NCBI GenBank assembly: GCA_903944255.1
Contig: CAJARE010000267.1
Span: 1 to 39,515, forward strand
DNA length: 39,515 bases
Direction of reading: 5' to 3'
From: an uncultured beta proteobacterium
GTDB lineage: Bacteria; Pseudomonadota; Gammaproteobacteria; Burkholderiales; Burkholderiaceae
Each line of letters starts with the position of its first letter. Position 1 is the first letter of the stretch. Below the pieces are notes generated by a model. That model saw nothing but the letters and a program-made list of their open reading frames with translations, had not been told where the DNA came from and did no database searches. Shown here in pieces: positions 11,001-26,000 of the stretch. Made by a program: the position numbers and the translations under genes.

Positions 11001-14000
11001 CCTCAACCATGCTGATTTCAGCAGGATTAATATTAAACTCAGAATATATTTGTCGTAATAATTGCTCTTGTGAAACTCCACTTGGCGCAGTTATACCATT
11101 GGTTGTGCCATCCTGATTTGTACCAACACCTGCAATTACACCCAAAATATTATCGCCATCTGCCAGGGCGTCCGCTAAAGGTCTCAGCAATACTGCAGCT
11201 GCAGCCTCTCCTGGAACAATACCATCGGCATGATTTCCAAATGCTGCGCAACGACCACTTAAAGATAGCATTTGAGCTTGATTTGCATAACGGTAAAAAC
11301 GCGAAGTGCACTGTACAAAGACTCCGCCAGCTAAGGCCATTTCAGATTCACCACTCCATATACTCTGACAGGCCAATTGAACCGCTACTAGTGAACTCGA
11401 ACAAGCAGTATCTACTGCTATCGCAGGACCTTTGAAATCAAGAAAATAAGAAATACGAGCCGGGATCAGTGAGCTGGTGTTTCCCCAAAATGCCTGTCCT
11501 GGTGGCTGAGAAGCAAATAGCTCTTGATAATCACCTGAGCTGCATCCAACAAATACACCGCAGCGGCGTCCGATCATATCTAAACCTGCATGTCCCGCAC
11601 TCTCTAAAGTCTTCCACGCTTCTTCAAGAAAAAGCCTTTGCTGAGGATCCATATAGGTGGCCTCAAGACCAGAAATAGAGAAAAAAACAGGGTCAAATTT
11701 ATCAACGCCATCAATAAAGCTCCCACGGTCACAATAAGATCCTAATGAAGCATCTTTATAGAAAGACGAAAGATCAAAGCGAGAAACAGGGGTCACTAAA
11801 TCATGTCCAGCTAATAAATGCGCCCAGAGCTCTTCAACATTTTTAGATCCTGAAAAACGACCACTCATCCCTACTATAGCTATAGGCTCACGCTTTAAAG
11901 AGAGAGAAATTGGGCTGGCAATTTTTTCATTATTAGTACTGGGAACTTTCTTCGGGGAAATTTCATCAACAAAATCGCTAGGTTTGCTACTTAGATCATA
12001 ATTATTGGTAAACGCCTGAACAGCAAGAGTTGGCTTACTTAAAGTATCTGCATATTCACTACCGATAAAAGATTCAAGCTGTTTAACACTAGAGAAGTCA
12101 AATAATCGTGTAACCTCAAGGTCTATCCCTAGGCTTGTTCGTAATTTTTGTGCAAGCTCAACTGCAAGAATGGAGTCAAGACCGTAATCAGCAAAAGATA
12201 ATTGAGTATCTATTGATGATTTAGCGATATTAAGGGTCTCACTGAGAGAATTCAAAATTGCATCTCTTAAACCACTGAATTGATATTGTTGTTCCAAGCT
12301 GTCAATCAATTGACTGCCAGATGGTACGGTTGTTATATCTGGTGAAAAGTTAGATTTCTTAAAACCTTCCTTATCTATTGCTGTTACTTTAGATTGGTCA
12401 ACAATAATATTTTTAGATTTTGCGCGAACTGCAATAATCTGCTGCCCCAATGCCTGTTCAGAATTAGGGCTTGCCGCAACCCATTCAAAATCTGAGGACT
12501 CTAAGATTCCTCTCCATGTTTGAGTATTCAATGCAGGAGTGCCAGGAATTCTGAGATGTTTATCTTGAAACTTCCACCATCCATCAAGCAATCCAAATGT
12601 AACATGAGTAAACATGGTTCCATGATTAATCTCATTTATTAATAACAGTGCATCATCTGCCATAGCGGTGCGAACTATTGCTAGCGTAGAGTGCATATCC
12701 TGAGTAGCATGAAGAACATTTGAAGCAATTACAAGATCATATGCACCCAGATCTATATTCTGAGAATTCAGTGGTCGCTCTATATCTAATAGTGCAGTTT
12801 TGAAATAAGGCATATTCTCAGTGAAATTGCGTTCTGCTCTTATTAAAAAAGCACGTGAAATATCTGTAAATAAATATTCTTCAATGGAATCTGTAAAAGG
12901 TGACAAAGTTGAGCACAAAATACTTGTAGACGAGCCTGTGCCCCCTCCAATTTCTAAAATGCGTATAGGCTTAGAAGGATTTTGACGCAATCTTTGTTTT
13001 ATAAAATTACAGGCTGCTAAACCAAGAGTCACATTAAAACGACTCGCCACTCTATCTTCTTTATAAACAGCCTCCACCAAAGACATATTAGCTTCTGGAA
13101 ATATTATGCTTGTAGCAAGCTGCGATCCTGTGAGAATTGAAGGAAGAGAATGTAATACAGTTTCTGCAAGAGTAATTTGAGCAACCGGTCCACCGTGGGC
13201 ATGTGCAATATTAGAATATTGGTCCCAGAGTGCCCAAGCAGTCTCTAAAGCACCACGATTATCTATTTCACTGCTCTCAAGTGAAAGTTTGATTGACTGG
13301 TACCAGTCCTTATAAGCAGAAACAATTCTATCCTTAGGAATTTCTTCTAGAATCGCATTTACGAGAAGTGTTAATTGGCGTTGAAGCTCAAGGCTGTCAG
13401 CTAATAAAGCCGTGCGCTCTTCATCAACCTTTGCAGTTCCAACTAACTCAGCAACAGACACATAACTCATTGGCGAAGGAATCCAAAACTGCTCCGAAGA
13501 AAAGGGGTAGGTTGGCAATGAAATGATATTTCCTCGCAGGGAGGGAAATAAATTAATCCAATCAATGCTCATACCTTGAGCCCAGAAATCCAAGACCTTT
13601 CCAATGCGTCCTTTAGTCAATAAGCGTGAAAGTGAGTCATTAAAATCCCCATCGTTATTTAATGCTACCAAAGCCTTTTCTTGCGCGGCGATAAAAATAC
13701 CACTTACAATTTCTTGATCTAGGAATGCTTTTAACTTAGTTTTTAATTCAGCTAATGTAGAGGCCTCGATACCTAGGCGAGCAGTCATTTGCTCACGATG
13801 GGCTAGAGTATAGGCAATATCTCTCAAGTCTAATTTAGAGGAATTCTCCAATCTTGATGTCAATATCGTAGACATAAGATTGATTAAATCGGCAATATTT
13901 CTCGAAAGAGAAAAATCGGTTTTACTTAATACAATCCCAAATCTATTTTCAAGTATTTTTCGAATTGCATGCAAATGTAGCAATGTAATTCCATATTCTG

Positions 14001-17000
14001 TAAACTGTTCATCTGTATTGAGATCAGCTTTTGATACGCTCAAAATCTCTGCAATTGCCTCTTGGATTACGGCTTCAATTTCACTTATGCTAACGGCAGA
14101 AATGCTAGAAGTATTGTGCAATTGAATTTCACTATCCGACCCTTCTAATACAGCCAATAAATTTAATGCCATTTCACGAAGTTTTATTGAGTCTTTTGCT
14201 GATAAAAGAATAGGAAGTGAAAGTCTATTTTCTGTAAAAGACATCCTATTTAAATCTTGACTACCATATGTGCTTGATGGCCATTCCTCTATGATCAGAT
14301 GTGCATTAGTCCCTCCAGCGCCAAAAGAAGATACGCCAGCAATACGTGATTGATTTTTAATCACTCCATCAATTTTGATTGCCTTTGGATACCAAGGTTG
14401 CAATTTTCTTTGAATATCAAAGGGTGATTCAGAAAACTGTATATTGGGGTTTTCCTTTTCTGCATGTAAGCTAGGTACTAATGTGCCATGCTTCATTTGC
14501 AAAACTATCTTTGTTAGACCTGCAATGCCAGCCGCAGCCTCGAGATGCCCAATATTCGATTTAACTGATCCTATTGCACAAAATCCACATTCTGCTGTAT
14601 CAACTCTGAAAGCATTTGTTAATCCCTGTATCTCTATTGGGTCACCTAATTCGGTGCCAGTACCATGAGCCTCAATATATGTAACTGAGCGTGCATCAAT
14701 TCCAGCTTTATCTAAGGCTATACGCACTACCTCACTTTGTGCCGTAGGATTAGGAACGGTATAGCCATTTGTTTTGCCGCCATGGTTAACAGCACTCGAG
14801 CGGATCAACGCATGAATATTATCGCCATCGGCGATAGCATACGACAAAGGTTTAAGCAAAACACATCCAACGCCCTCACCCGGCACAAATCCATTGGCTT
14901 CATCTCCAAAACTTTTGCACTGTCCATCGGGACTGAGCATCCTTGACGCGCTAAGCTCAATATAATTAGAGGGATGTAGGTATAGATTGACGCCTCCAGC
15001 AATTGCCATTTCACACTCACCTGAATACAGGCTAGCACATGCTTGATGAATTGCAACAAGCGAAGAGGAGCACATGGTATCAATAGGCATGCTGGGACCA
15101 TTGAGATCAAACACATGCGAAACTCGATTAGCAACACTACTAAAAGACGTACTGGGACGAACTGTGGTGCCCGTTTCGGTAAGAAATGGTTCATATAGGG
15201 CATAACCTGTTTTCGTAATTCCAACAAATACGCCCACACGCGAATCATGCTGTTGCGCAAAACGTAAACGCGTATATCCCCCATCCTCACAGGCAGCCCA
15301 AGCATTCATTAAAAATAAACGCTCTTGTGGATCCATTGCAAGAGCATCACGTGGTGCAATACGGAAAAATAATGGGTCGAATTTTGCAAAATCCTCAAGA
15401 AAGCCGCCCCACTTAGAGTAACTTTGACCACTCTCAACTGCTTTAGAGGAATCAGGATTATAAAAATCTTGGAGCGGCCATCTATCCATGGGTATTTCGG
15501 AAACAGCATCTATACCCTGAGTAAGGTTTTGCCAAAATTTCTGGAGATCAGGGGCTTTAGGATATTGACCGCTCATTCCAACAATAGCAATTGGCTCGTT
15601 AATATCCACTTTAGCTATTCGGCTAGATGGAATCTTGTCGGTAATCTCTGAACCTGCTTCTAATCTCACTGTATCTAGCTTTTGATTGCTTTGATAGCCA
15701 ACCCAATTAACGCAGGCTAGTTTTTGCGTATTTACCAAATATCGTGCCACTTGCGTTAGCGTTCGATGTTCAAAAAATAAGGTCTTACTTAAATTTTCAA
15801 AAGTTGAGCTCAGGGATTTATTTAGGTTAGTAATCAGCAGTGAATCAATTCCATATACCTCTAAAGGTGTATCACCCTGAATTTCATCTGCTTTCATACC
15901 TGTTAACTTTGCTAATAATCTTCCTAGATGAAGTGCAACGTGATCAATTAAAGCTGAGAGATCTTCATCTGCAGTATTAGAAAATTCTCTATGGGATATA
16001 ACTTCATTAGTTTGACTTGATACAGAATCAAAGAATGAGCGAATACGCTTAGAATCACCCGCAATTACAGCGACATTGGGAGCGCTAACGCTAATTAAAG
16101 TACTTAAAGAATTTAACCCTGCGGTTGAGGATAGAGCTCTCTGACCCATTTTCTCAAAAAATGCTTGCTCGTAGCTTGCACTCACCTTCATACCACCATC
16201 GCGCCATAATGGCCAAGAAATAGACCGCATTGAATTATTACGGAACGATGCTAGCGCATCCAGAAAGCCATTAGCAGCTGCATAATCTGCTTGACCGGCA
16301 TTACCAACTGCGCCTGCAAGAGAGGAGAACATCACAAAAAAATCAAGATTTAGATTGCTGCAAGCTCTATCAAGTGAATATGCGCCACTCACTTTAGACC
16401 TCATTACATCATCGACCTGCTGATTTGTTTTAAATACTATTGCAGCATCTTGATGAGTGCCTGCACAATGTATCACACCATGTAAATTACCAAAAGAATT
16501 TACACAATCATTCACAATTCTAGCCGTAGCCTCAAAATCCTCAAGATTGAGTTGGTGATAATTTACTTTCGCACTATTTGTCTTCAAATTACCGATGAAT
16601 TCAGTACGCTCCTGATTTAATGGAATTGTTCCAAGTAAAATTAGCGTAATATTTTTATAATGAGTAGTGATGTGCTTTGCTACTGTGCGTCCTAATGCGC
16701 CAAGACCTCCGCTAATAAGATACACTCCTCCATCACGCCATGGATCAGGTTTCGCTACTGGCAGCGAATTAGCTAAATCATTCCAACGACGGACAAAACG
16801 CTGTCCATCAACATACCTTATCCGCCGCTCACCTACCTGTCTTGATTCTTGGATAAGAATATCCTCTAATTGATTAGAGGAGGTTGAAGAAGATACGCTA
16901 ATTACTTGGGCTAGTAGTCGTGGACACTCAGCGCACGCACTATCAAGCATAGCCCCTAAGCCCTCATATAATTCTTTTTCACCGTCAAGCGGTACCACAA

Positions 17001-20000
17001 GCTGAACTAAATAAGTATCAGAATCAGGTCTTTGTAGAAGTTTTTGCAATATCTTAAATAATTCAATGGCCGTTGATATATAGCGCTGACTGATATCACC
17101 CATGACATTCTCAACATTAATTACTTCGCATTTCAATGTTGAAATTTTTGGAATTGAAATTTCACAAGGGAAAATAATGTGCAGGTTTGGAGATGTAAAT
17201 ACTTTTCTGGAGAGTGGTGACAATACCCATTCCGGTTTAAGCATCACCGTTTCTTCAGATAAATTTAGATTAGGTATCCAAAAACGCGTTTTAGAAAAAC
17301 GATGTAACGGGAGAGCTTGGCGACGAAAACCCTCTTTGATGGGATACTCTTCTAGAATTAAATGTGCATTACTTCCCCCAAATCCAAAACTACTCACTGC
17401 AGCCCGTCTCAATACTATCTTTTTTTCATTATCAAGATTACGCGGCCATTCTTGTCGAGCTTTTACAAAATAAAATGGGCTGCCTTCTAGAGAAATATGG
17501 GGATTTATCTCTTCACAATGGAGAGTGGCTGGCAATTCACCGGCCCGCATTGCCATCAATACTTTAACTACACCAGCAAGACCAGCGGCAGCCTCTAAGT
17601 GACCAATATTAGACTTGACTGAGCCAAGCCCAATACTAGGCGCAATTGGTCGATTTGAACTCATCAAGCTACGATAGGCCTGTTGTAACCCATTAATTTC
17701 AACTGGGTCCCCAAGAATCGTACCGGTACCATGGGTCTCAATATATCCAATAGTAGTTGGATCAATACCAGCCATAGCCCTTTTAATTAAGTCGGCCTGA
17801 GCATGGGTATTAGGAGCAGTTAATGAGCCTGCATGACCGCCATGGTTCTCAGCTCCCCCTAGTAGAACGCCTATAATTTGATCACCATCCCGCTCTGCCA
17901 AATGCAAAGGCTTTATTAGCAGCGCAACTACTCCTTCACCACGTACATAACCATCTGCCTTGGATGAAAATGAATGGCATCGTCCTGTAGGACTAAGCAT
18001 TCCAGCTTTGTAGGGGCCCTCAAAACCTTCGAGACTTAAAGCAAGATTAACTGCGCCAACTATTGCAGCACTACATTGCCCAGAGCGAATGGATTCTACT
18101 GCTCGAAGAATAGCCACTAAAGAGCTAGAACAAGCAGTATCTATTGCCTGACTTGGACCATGAATATTCAATTTATAAGAAATTCTATTGGCAACCATTG
18201 CAAGTGAATTCCCAGTTGCTACAAAGCCATCCGTCTCAATTCCATAAGCCTGCAGTAGTGAGGCGTAATCATGTCCACTAACACCTATAAAAACACCAGT
18301 ATCTGATGGCAATTGTTCTGGTGCATAGCCTGCATCTTCAAGAGCATGCACTGCTGTTTCAAGCATTAACCTTTGCTGCGGATCCATTCGCTGAGCTTCG
18401 TGCGGCGAAATATTAAAATACTCCGCATCAAAAGAATCTATATCTTGAAGAAAGGCTCCGAATTGCGGAAATTCTGCGCTGAGAATACGCTTAAGATAGG
18501 GCTCTGAGTAACGCTCAAACGGTAGATTTCCGACGAGATCGTGACCTGCTAAAAGGTGATTGAAAAACTCTTGCGGTGTATTTGCTCCAGGCAAGCGTGC
18601 TGACATTCCAATAATAGCTATTGGTGCACTCGAGGCTGCCTCAGTTTTTGAACTTTGATCAATCTCCTCTAAATATTGTTCATCTTTAGATAATTGATTA
18701 TTTATTAGATTGGATTCTTTGATCTCAGCAGGAACTATTACATTCTTGGAGTTCACTGCATAACGCACCCTTAAATGTGAGCTTAATGCTTGAATATCTT
18801 CATATTCAAAAAAAATAGATGGGTTAAGCGAGGTTCCATAAATAGTATTTATTTCTGTCGCAAGTCGTGTAAGTGATATTGAGTCGAAGCCAAGATCAAA
18901 AAAATGTGCGCGCGCGCTAACCTCTGTTACTGGAAATTTTAATAGCCTTGCTACTACATCACGCAATTCAAGCTCTAGCTGTTTAGAATCATCAGCTATT
19001 AGAGGTACCCCATCGTTCAAAGAGTCAGAAGTCGAGGGACTAAATTGCTTTACAGAAAGAGAGAATTCCTGCTGCCTGGATAACTGCCCAATCTGATGAG
19101 CTGGAAGCATTTTTACATCTTCCAGAATTGCTGATATATCACCATGCTCGTCAACGAATAGAATGTCTCTATATTCTTGACTTTTACCTAATTTTACTAA
19201 AACATACTTAGCTTCAGAATCAAATACGAGCACTCTTCCAATCTCATCGAGTGCTAATGTGGCACCTTGCGGCATGCTCAAAATAATACTTTGGTATGCA
19301 ACGCCAAGTAAATATGAAGGTAATCGAATGTTAGCTTTAGAATAATCTTGCTGTAAAAAGGATGGCATTAATTCGCAAAGAACTGATCCATCTTGATGCA
19401 TATAAGCACATTTCAATACTTCAAGAAAAGGGGCAAAATGCATGCCCACATCTGCTAAGCCTGCATACCATGCTTCTCGCTCTATTATTTTTGTGCCGGA
19501 ACGAGTTAGCCCTATAGAAATAGGATCTATTTTTACAGTATTTTTTTGCTTACTTGCTTTAGCATAAGCCAGTGGGTACCATTTATCACCTTGGTCACTT
19601 GCATTAAGAACTATATCTATAGTATTTTCATCCAACAATTTAACTTGAATCTCTAAACGAGAAATATCCTCCCAACTAGGCACTTGCAAGACCCTTAAGC
19701 CACTCATTACTGAAGATGAATTGAAGCCTGCGATCTGTATCGCCGCCATAAATATTTCAGGCAGCACTAATGGCAATACGCTTTGATTTCGCCCTATCTT
19801 ATAGGCGTAATCAAGCATTTCATTCAAATATATTTGAGTTGTATAGCGCATCCCAGAAAGATCAGAATTATTCATCCCAATAAATGGATGCAACTTTAAT
19901 TTACTACCTAAAGGGTGAGTTACTGAAGGCGCATCAGGATATAACTCGTACCAACAACGAATTTTTTCAAATGGATAGGATGGTAGTGAAACGCGTTTTG

Positions 20001-23000
20001 GCTGATCTTTAAGATGCAATTGAAACCAATCAATTTTTATTCCATTAACCCAATATTGCGCTAATCGATCAAGATCGTTTGTACTAATTGCTTTAGCTAC
20101 CAATTCAGGGTCAACAATAAAATCAGACTCTAAAATTGTTGGAACATAATATAGGCACGTTCCATTCTGTGGTACCTCTACAGAATACTTCTGCAAAGTT
20201 GATAACAATGAACTCCGGCTATCGCATATGATTGCCAAGCGACAGGGTAACTCATTCTTTCCTACCTGAAGAGTAAATGCGATGTTAGAAAGCTCAAGCG
20301 AAGGTTCATCCAACATTTGAGCATGCAAACGTTCAATTGAATTCTGCAACGCTAAAGGTGTCATTGCCGAGAATACTAATAACTCAGGCTTTTCTACTAC
20401 AGTCTTGCTGACTGTAGTGTCTAAGTACTCCTCTAGGATAATATGAGAATTCATTCCACCCGCACCAATTGAAGTAACACCAGCCCGTCTTGGTATTGGC
20501 AGTCCAGCAGAATCTTTCAGTCTTTTCCAGGTTGTAAGTTCACGTTGAACATAAAAAGGAGTTTTTGCAAATGGTATATTTGGATTGAGAACTTCGGCAT
20601 GCAAGGAAGGTGCCAATTGCTTATGCTTAATTTGCATTAATACCTTAGCTATACCCGCCAACCCAGAGGCACCTAAGAGATGAGCAATGTTTGATTTAAC
20701 AGTACCAATTGGGCAAAACTGTAGATCTGAGGAATATTTTGAGTAAACCTGGGTAAGTGCCTTAATCTCAATTGGATCGCCTAGCGCAGTTCCTGAGCCG
20801 TGGCCCTCAATATATCCAATCGAACATGGATCAACTCCTGCATCATCGAGAGCTTCTTGAATTGCCCTTGCTTGTTGATTTGGGTTTGGAACAGTGAAGC
20901 CATTACGAACGCCTGCATTACTAATGCCAGTTCCCTTGATGATCGCATAAATATGGTCGTTATCACGCTTGGCATCAGCTAAAGTTTTTAATACTATTGC
21001 TCCCACGCCCTCGCCGAGGATAGTCCCATCTGCTCCTACCCCATAACCTCTAATAACTTCAGCAGTTTTTGTTGTGAAATGCTCTTGGGATGTTGCAATC
21101 AGTTTCTGTGGATGCAATAGCAGGCTCACACCTCCTGCGAGTGCCATCTTGCAGCGACCAGCACGCAACATATGAACTGCCTCATGAACACAAGTAGCTG
21201 ATGCAGAACACATGGTATCTAGAAAATAGGATGGCCCGGTAAACCCATAAAAATATGAAACCATATTAGGAACTGTTCCTGTGTAACTCCCACTTGCTAA
21301 AGAGCCACGCATTAACATATTCTGAAAACCAAATAAATCATATTCATTGGTCATGGATCCAACTATTACAGCAACATCCCCACCATATTTAGAGAGCATA
21401 GTTTCGCGCGAATAACCTGCATCTTCAAAAGCCTCAACAGCACTTTGCAGAAAGAGTCGAACCTCTGGTGACATAAGCTCTGCTTCAGATTGAGATATTC
21501 GGAAATATCTTGGATCAAACTCATCAACTCCGTTGAGAAAAGCGCCAGTTTGGGCTACTGATTTTCCAAGCACATCTCGTTCGGGATATAGTAATTTCTC
21601 ATGATCCCAACGTTGCTCAGGGTATTTTTCGAATCCATGCTGCCCTTTTGACAGCATTTCCCAGAATGCATTTTGCTCATCAGCCTTAGCTACTCGCAAC
21701 GATAACCCTATGATTGCAATATCATGGCTATTATCATTTACTTTTTTTTCTTCAAGAACTATGTCATCAGCGGACGAAAAATTTAGTATTTCATCTTCCG
21801 ATTTATTGATGACATCTTCTAGGGGTATAAATTGTTCATTTATTAAAAGATTCTGTAGAGCTGGGCCATGCTCTTCAATTAAATAAGTGGCCACACTATC
21901 TAAATCTACATATTCAAAAAAGAGGGTTTTAGATAGCGGTCCCAAAGACTCCTCGAGCTTATTGGTCATTTCTACAATAATGATCGAGTCAAGTCCATAC
22001 TCCTCAAGCTTTCGATTTGATCTAATTTTGACTGGATCCATTTGTATTAGGTCGGCAAGAGTTTCTTTCAGGAAGGTCACTGTCAACGGCAAAAGATTGA
22101 GTGCTAGCTCATGCTTATTGGGTGGACTGCCTACAACAATTGGCTGATCCTCTAGTTGAGTTAGCTCCAAATCATTTTGAGATAAAAGGTTTGAAATTTT
22201 CTCAGTAACTCCGAAATAGACTGTTATTGGAGTTGTGACCCTACTATTTAGAATCTGCTCGAATGCCTTAATACCCTCATAGGTAGGCATCGGCACAGTA
22301 CCGAAATGATGATGCAGAGTAATTAGGGATGATTGATCCACTTGCATACCCCCATCTTTCCATAGTGGCCAAGCAATAGAAATACTGGCGCCACTTCTCT
22401 GTCCAGACTTTACCAAGGCTTGACGACTCTCAAGAAAGCTTGCCATAAAAGCATTGGCTGCAGCATAATCAGCTTGACCAGCATTTCCGAAAACACTGGC
22501 AATGGATGAACAACATAATAAGAAATCAAGGTCTATTGCTTTTGTGGCTTGATCTAGATTGATAAGACCGGTAACCTTGGGTGCAAATACTTTGCTTATT
22601 TCATCATTATTCTTTTTTAGAATATAGCTATCTCTCAATACCCCGGCAGCATGTAGCACACCCTTCAGAGGGCCAATATTTGCCTCGATCCACTGAATTA
22701 CATTCTGAACTTCTTCGTATTTAGTAATGTCACAGGAAAGATAGTCAACCCTAACTCCTTTTGCTCTATAGACGGCTAATTCATCTATAACTCTTGATGT
22801 CATTGAAGAATTGCGACCACTCAAAACTATTTTAGTCACACCAGCTGAGACTAAACTTTCTACAAAATGTAGCCCCAGTCCACCTCCTCCGCCCGTTATC
22901 CAATAAGCTCCATCCCTGTCAAGTAGTAGAGATGAGGACTTTTTTTCTGGAACAAAAAACGCTTGCGTACAAGCATAACGAGTCTTATCTTCATCATATC

Positions 23001-26000
23001 GAATCTGAGTTAATCCATTACCAAATTTGCTCTCGCTTTCGATAACATCATTGATGCGCACTACGTTAGAGTGGCCCTGTAATGTTATTAATGAGCCGCT
23101 AAATTTAGGATTTTCAAGTGCTACAGTCTTCAATAAAGCCAAGAGGGGAGCGGATAAATATTCAGCTACAGAATCATTTACCAATACCATAAAATATTGG
23201 TTCAACTTTGGCTTCAAACGAATTGCATCGCGTAATCTATCTATAAGAGTAATAAACCATGTCTCGACTAAACTAGCCATGGGTATATTCAAGTCATATT
23301 TTAAGATGACGGCTGATATATGACTCTTTTCTAAAACTTGATCCACAATATCAGGAGAAAAGCCTGCAAGAAAAACACTTGTCTCACGATCTATGACTAG
23401 ACTTGTATCGCTAATTAAAGGACGCTCTTTCCATTCACTTTTCGAGAAAAGAAGCGTTTCAGCTACAGTAACATCGCTCATTACGCGTAAAGCGAGATCT
23501 TTAAAGCGTAAACATACCACGCCACTATTACTACATATATCAATATCAAAATGTTTTAATTTTGGATTAGATAAAGCAGTAGTACTTTGTCTAACCACTG
23601 CCCACATAACGCTTTCACATGGAGCATGTACCTCTATATGCCTACATGCAAAAGGCACAACAGGAGAGGAGGGCGATTCGTCATCAAAACATATCCATGC
23701 CTGAATTGCCGCATCTAGCAACATAGGATGAAGGTAATATTTATCTAAAGAATTATGTAAATTTCTAGGCAACCTGAGGTTAGCCAAGACAAATTTTTCG
23801 CCACGATATAACTTATTTACTATTTGAAATGTAGCTCCATGATGTATACCACTAGATCGCAGTCGACTATACAGCTCACTAGATTCAATAATTTTATTAG
23901 AAGAAATACGCAGGCTATCGATCTCAATCAAAGTTGGTGTATTTTCATCTAAACGAATCGATACCCTCCCTTGGACATTTGGCAAATTCTGGAACTGGTT
24001 ACTTGTCTCCATAATTTGAAAAGATGTTTCATGCTGATCTTTTTTATCTATCAGAATATCTACATGTACTGGACTGGTGCCAGCAATAATTGGCTTAGTC
24101 CACACAACATTATCAAAATTGATCTTTGTTCCCGGTTTTAGCTTCTCTGCATATTCATAAGCTGCACGAGCCATTTCTAAATAGACTACTCCCGGTAGCA
24201 CTTGTAATGAGCTAACTTGATGTTCCTGCCAAAAGAATTCATGGCCAATAAAGCTTGATCGATAACGCTGCTCATTAAGTCGTGACTCATTACGATGCAA
24301 TAAAGGATGTATTGCAAATTGCTCATCGCGTACACCTTGAGATAGATCCATCCAATATCTTTTTCGCTCAAATGGATAAGTTGGTGCATGTATACGCCCA
24401 GGACGCTGATCGTTATATAAAGCATTCCAATCTACCGATTTCCCATTTAACCAATTGACAATAATTTCGTTGTGGATACTGCCAGTATTAACAACATCTC
24501 CCTGAGTAAAAACACGCACATCCTCAATGCCATCAATGAAAGCATGCAGAGCCTCGCACAACTCGTCCAAATTTTCTACATTAAATATGATGCGGCAATC
24601 CATTTGCTTGCGAGCAACCTGCATGGTGTAAGCTAAATTGAATATTGGCGAGAGATTTGGCTGGTTTTGTATAAAAGCCAATAATTCTTTGGCATAGGCT
24701 TTTAAGCGCTCATCATTAAGAGCGGATAATGGAATTAATAATGGAGCGGTACTGTTGAATAACTTATCTTCATGTTTGGAGTTATTTATTTCAAGCGCTT
24801 CTTCTAGCAATACATGGGCATTGCTTCCACCAAAACCAAAAGCGCTCACTCCTGCGCGACGTATTTTTCCAGGTTCTTGAACCCATTTTGTTAGTTCACT
24901 TTGAACTCTAAAGGGGGTACCTTTCAAATCAATTAATGTATTTATCTCTGAGAAGCCAACATTGCCTGGCAAAGCATCATGACGCATTGCTGCAAGAACT
25001 TTAATAACTCCAATTACTCCAGCAGCACCTTCAAGATGCCCAACATTCGTCTTGACTGATCCCACTCCACAACTACCCTCAATTGGCTCACTACCATTCT
25101 CTTTATGGAGTATTGAAAACGCCTGCTTTAGTCCCGCAATTTCAATTGGATCCCCAAGTGGAGTTCCTGTTCCATGGGCTTCAATGTAAGTAACACTACC
25201 TGGGTCAATTCCTGCATTACGGTAAACTTCAGAAATTAACGAAGCCTGTGCAACAGGATTAGTTATTGTTAGTGAATTTGTTTTCCCACCGTGATTACTT
25301 CCTATACCTCTAATGGTCGCATATATTGGATCACCATCTGAACGAGCCTGTTTAGCCTTTTTCAGCAGCAACATTGCCCCACCCTCACCGCGTACGTAAC
25401 CATCGGCCTGCTGATCAAATGCTTTACTACTTCCTGTTTTAGATAGCATTCCACTTTTTGAGAAGGAAATGAAATGATTTGGAGACCAAATCAAATTCAC
25501 TCCACCAGCCAAAGCAAGATCGCATTGACCAGACTTTAGGGCATTTACAGCTTCATAAATAGACATCATCGAAGCCGCACAGGCTGTATCGTTGACAATA
25601 CTAGGCCCATGAAAATCGAAAAAATGAGATATCCTATTCGCAATAATTGAAAAAGCTATGCCTGTTGGAGTATATGCATCCACATGCGAAAGATTTTTTT
25701 CAATCAGCTCAGCATAATCCCAATGACAAACCCCCATATAAACACCAGTTCGAGATCCAGCTAATGAACTTGGACAATAGCCAGCATCTTCAATGGCCTT
25801 CCATGCTAATTCCAAACTAAATCGTTGTTGCGGATCCATCCAAACCGCCTCACGCGGAGATATATTAAAAAATTCCGCATCAAAGCAGTCGGCATCAGGA
25901 AGAAACCCACCCCAAATACTATTAGTCTTATTACCCTTTGATGGGTTACCAAATAACTCTTCGGCATTCCATCGTTCCCGAGGAACTTTAGTAATTAGCG

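Noticed and set aside
14805-15509. Minus-strand ORFs of 166 aa (14805-15305) and 66 aa (15309-15509) in another frame of the giant PKS
   Set aside because: They overlap KS4, whose frame carries all expected motifs; no recognisable family in the alternative translations.
23480-24315. DH1 HxxxSxxxxP as an inactive dehydratase
   Set aside because: Catalytic His and Asp are present and the module has a KR; Gly-to-Ser alone is insufficient evidence of inactivity.
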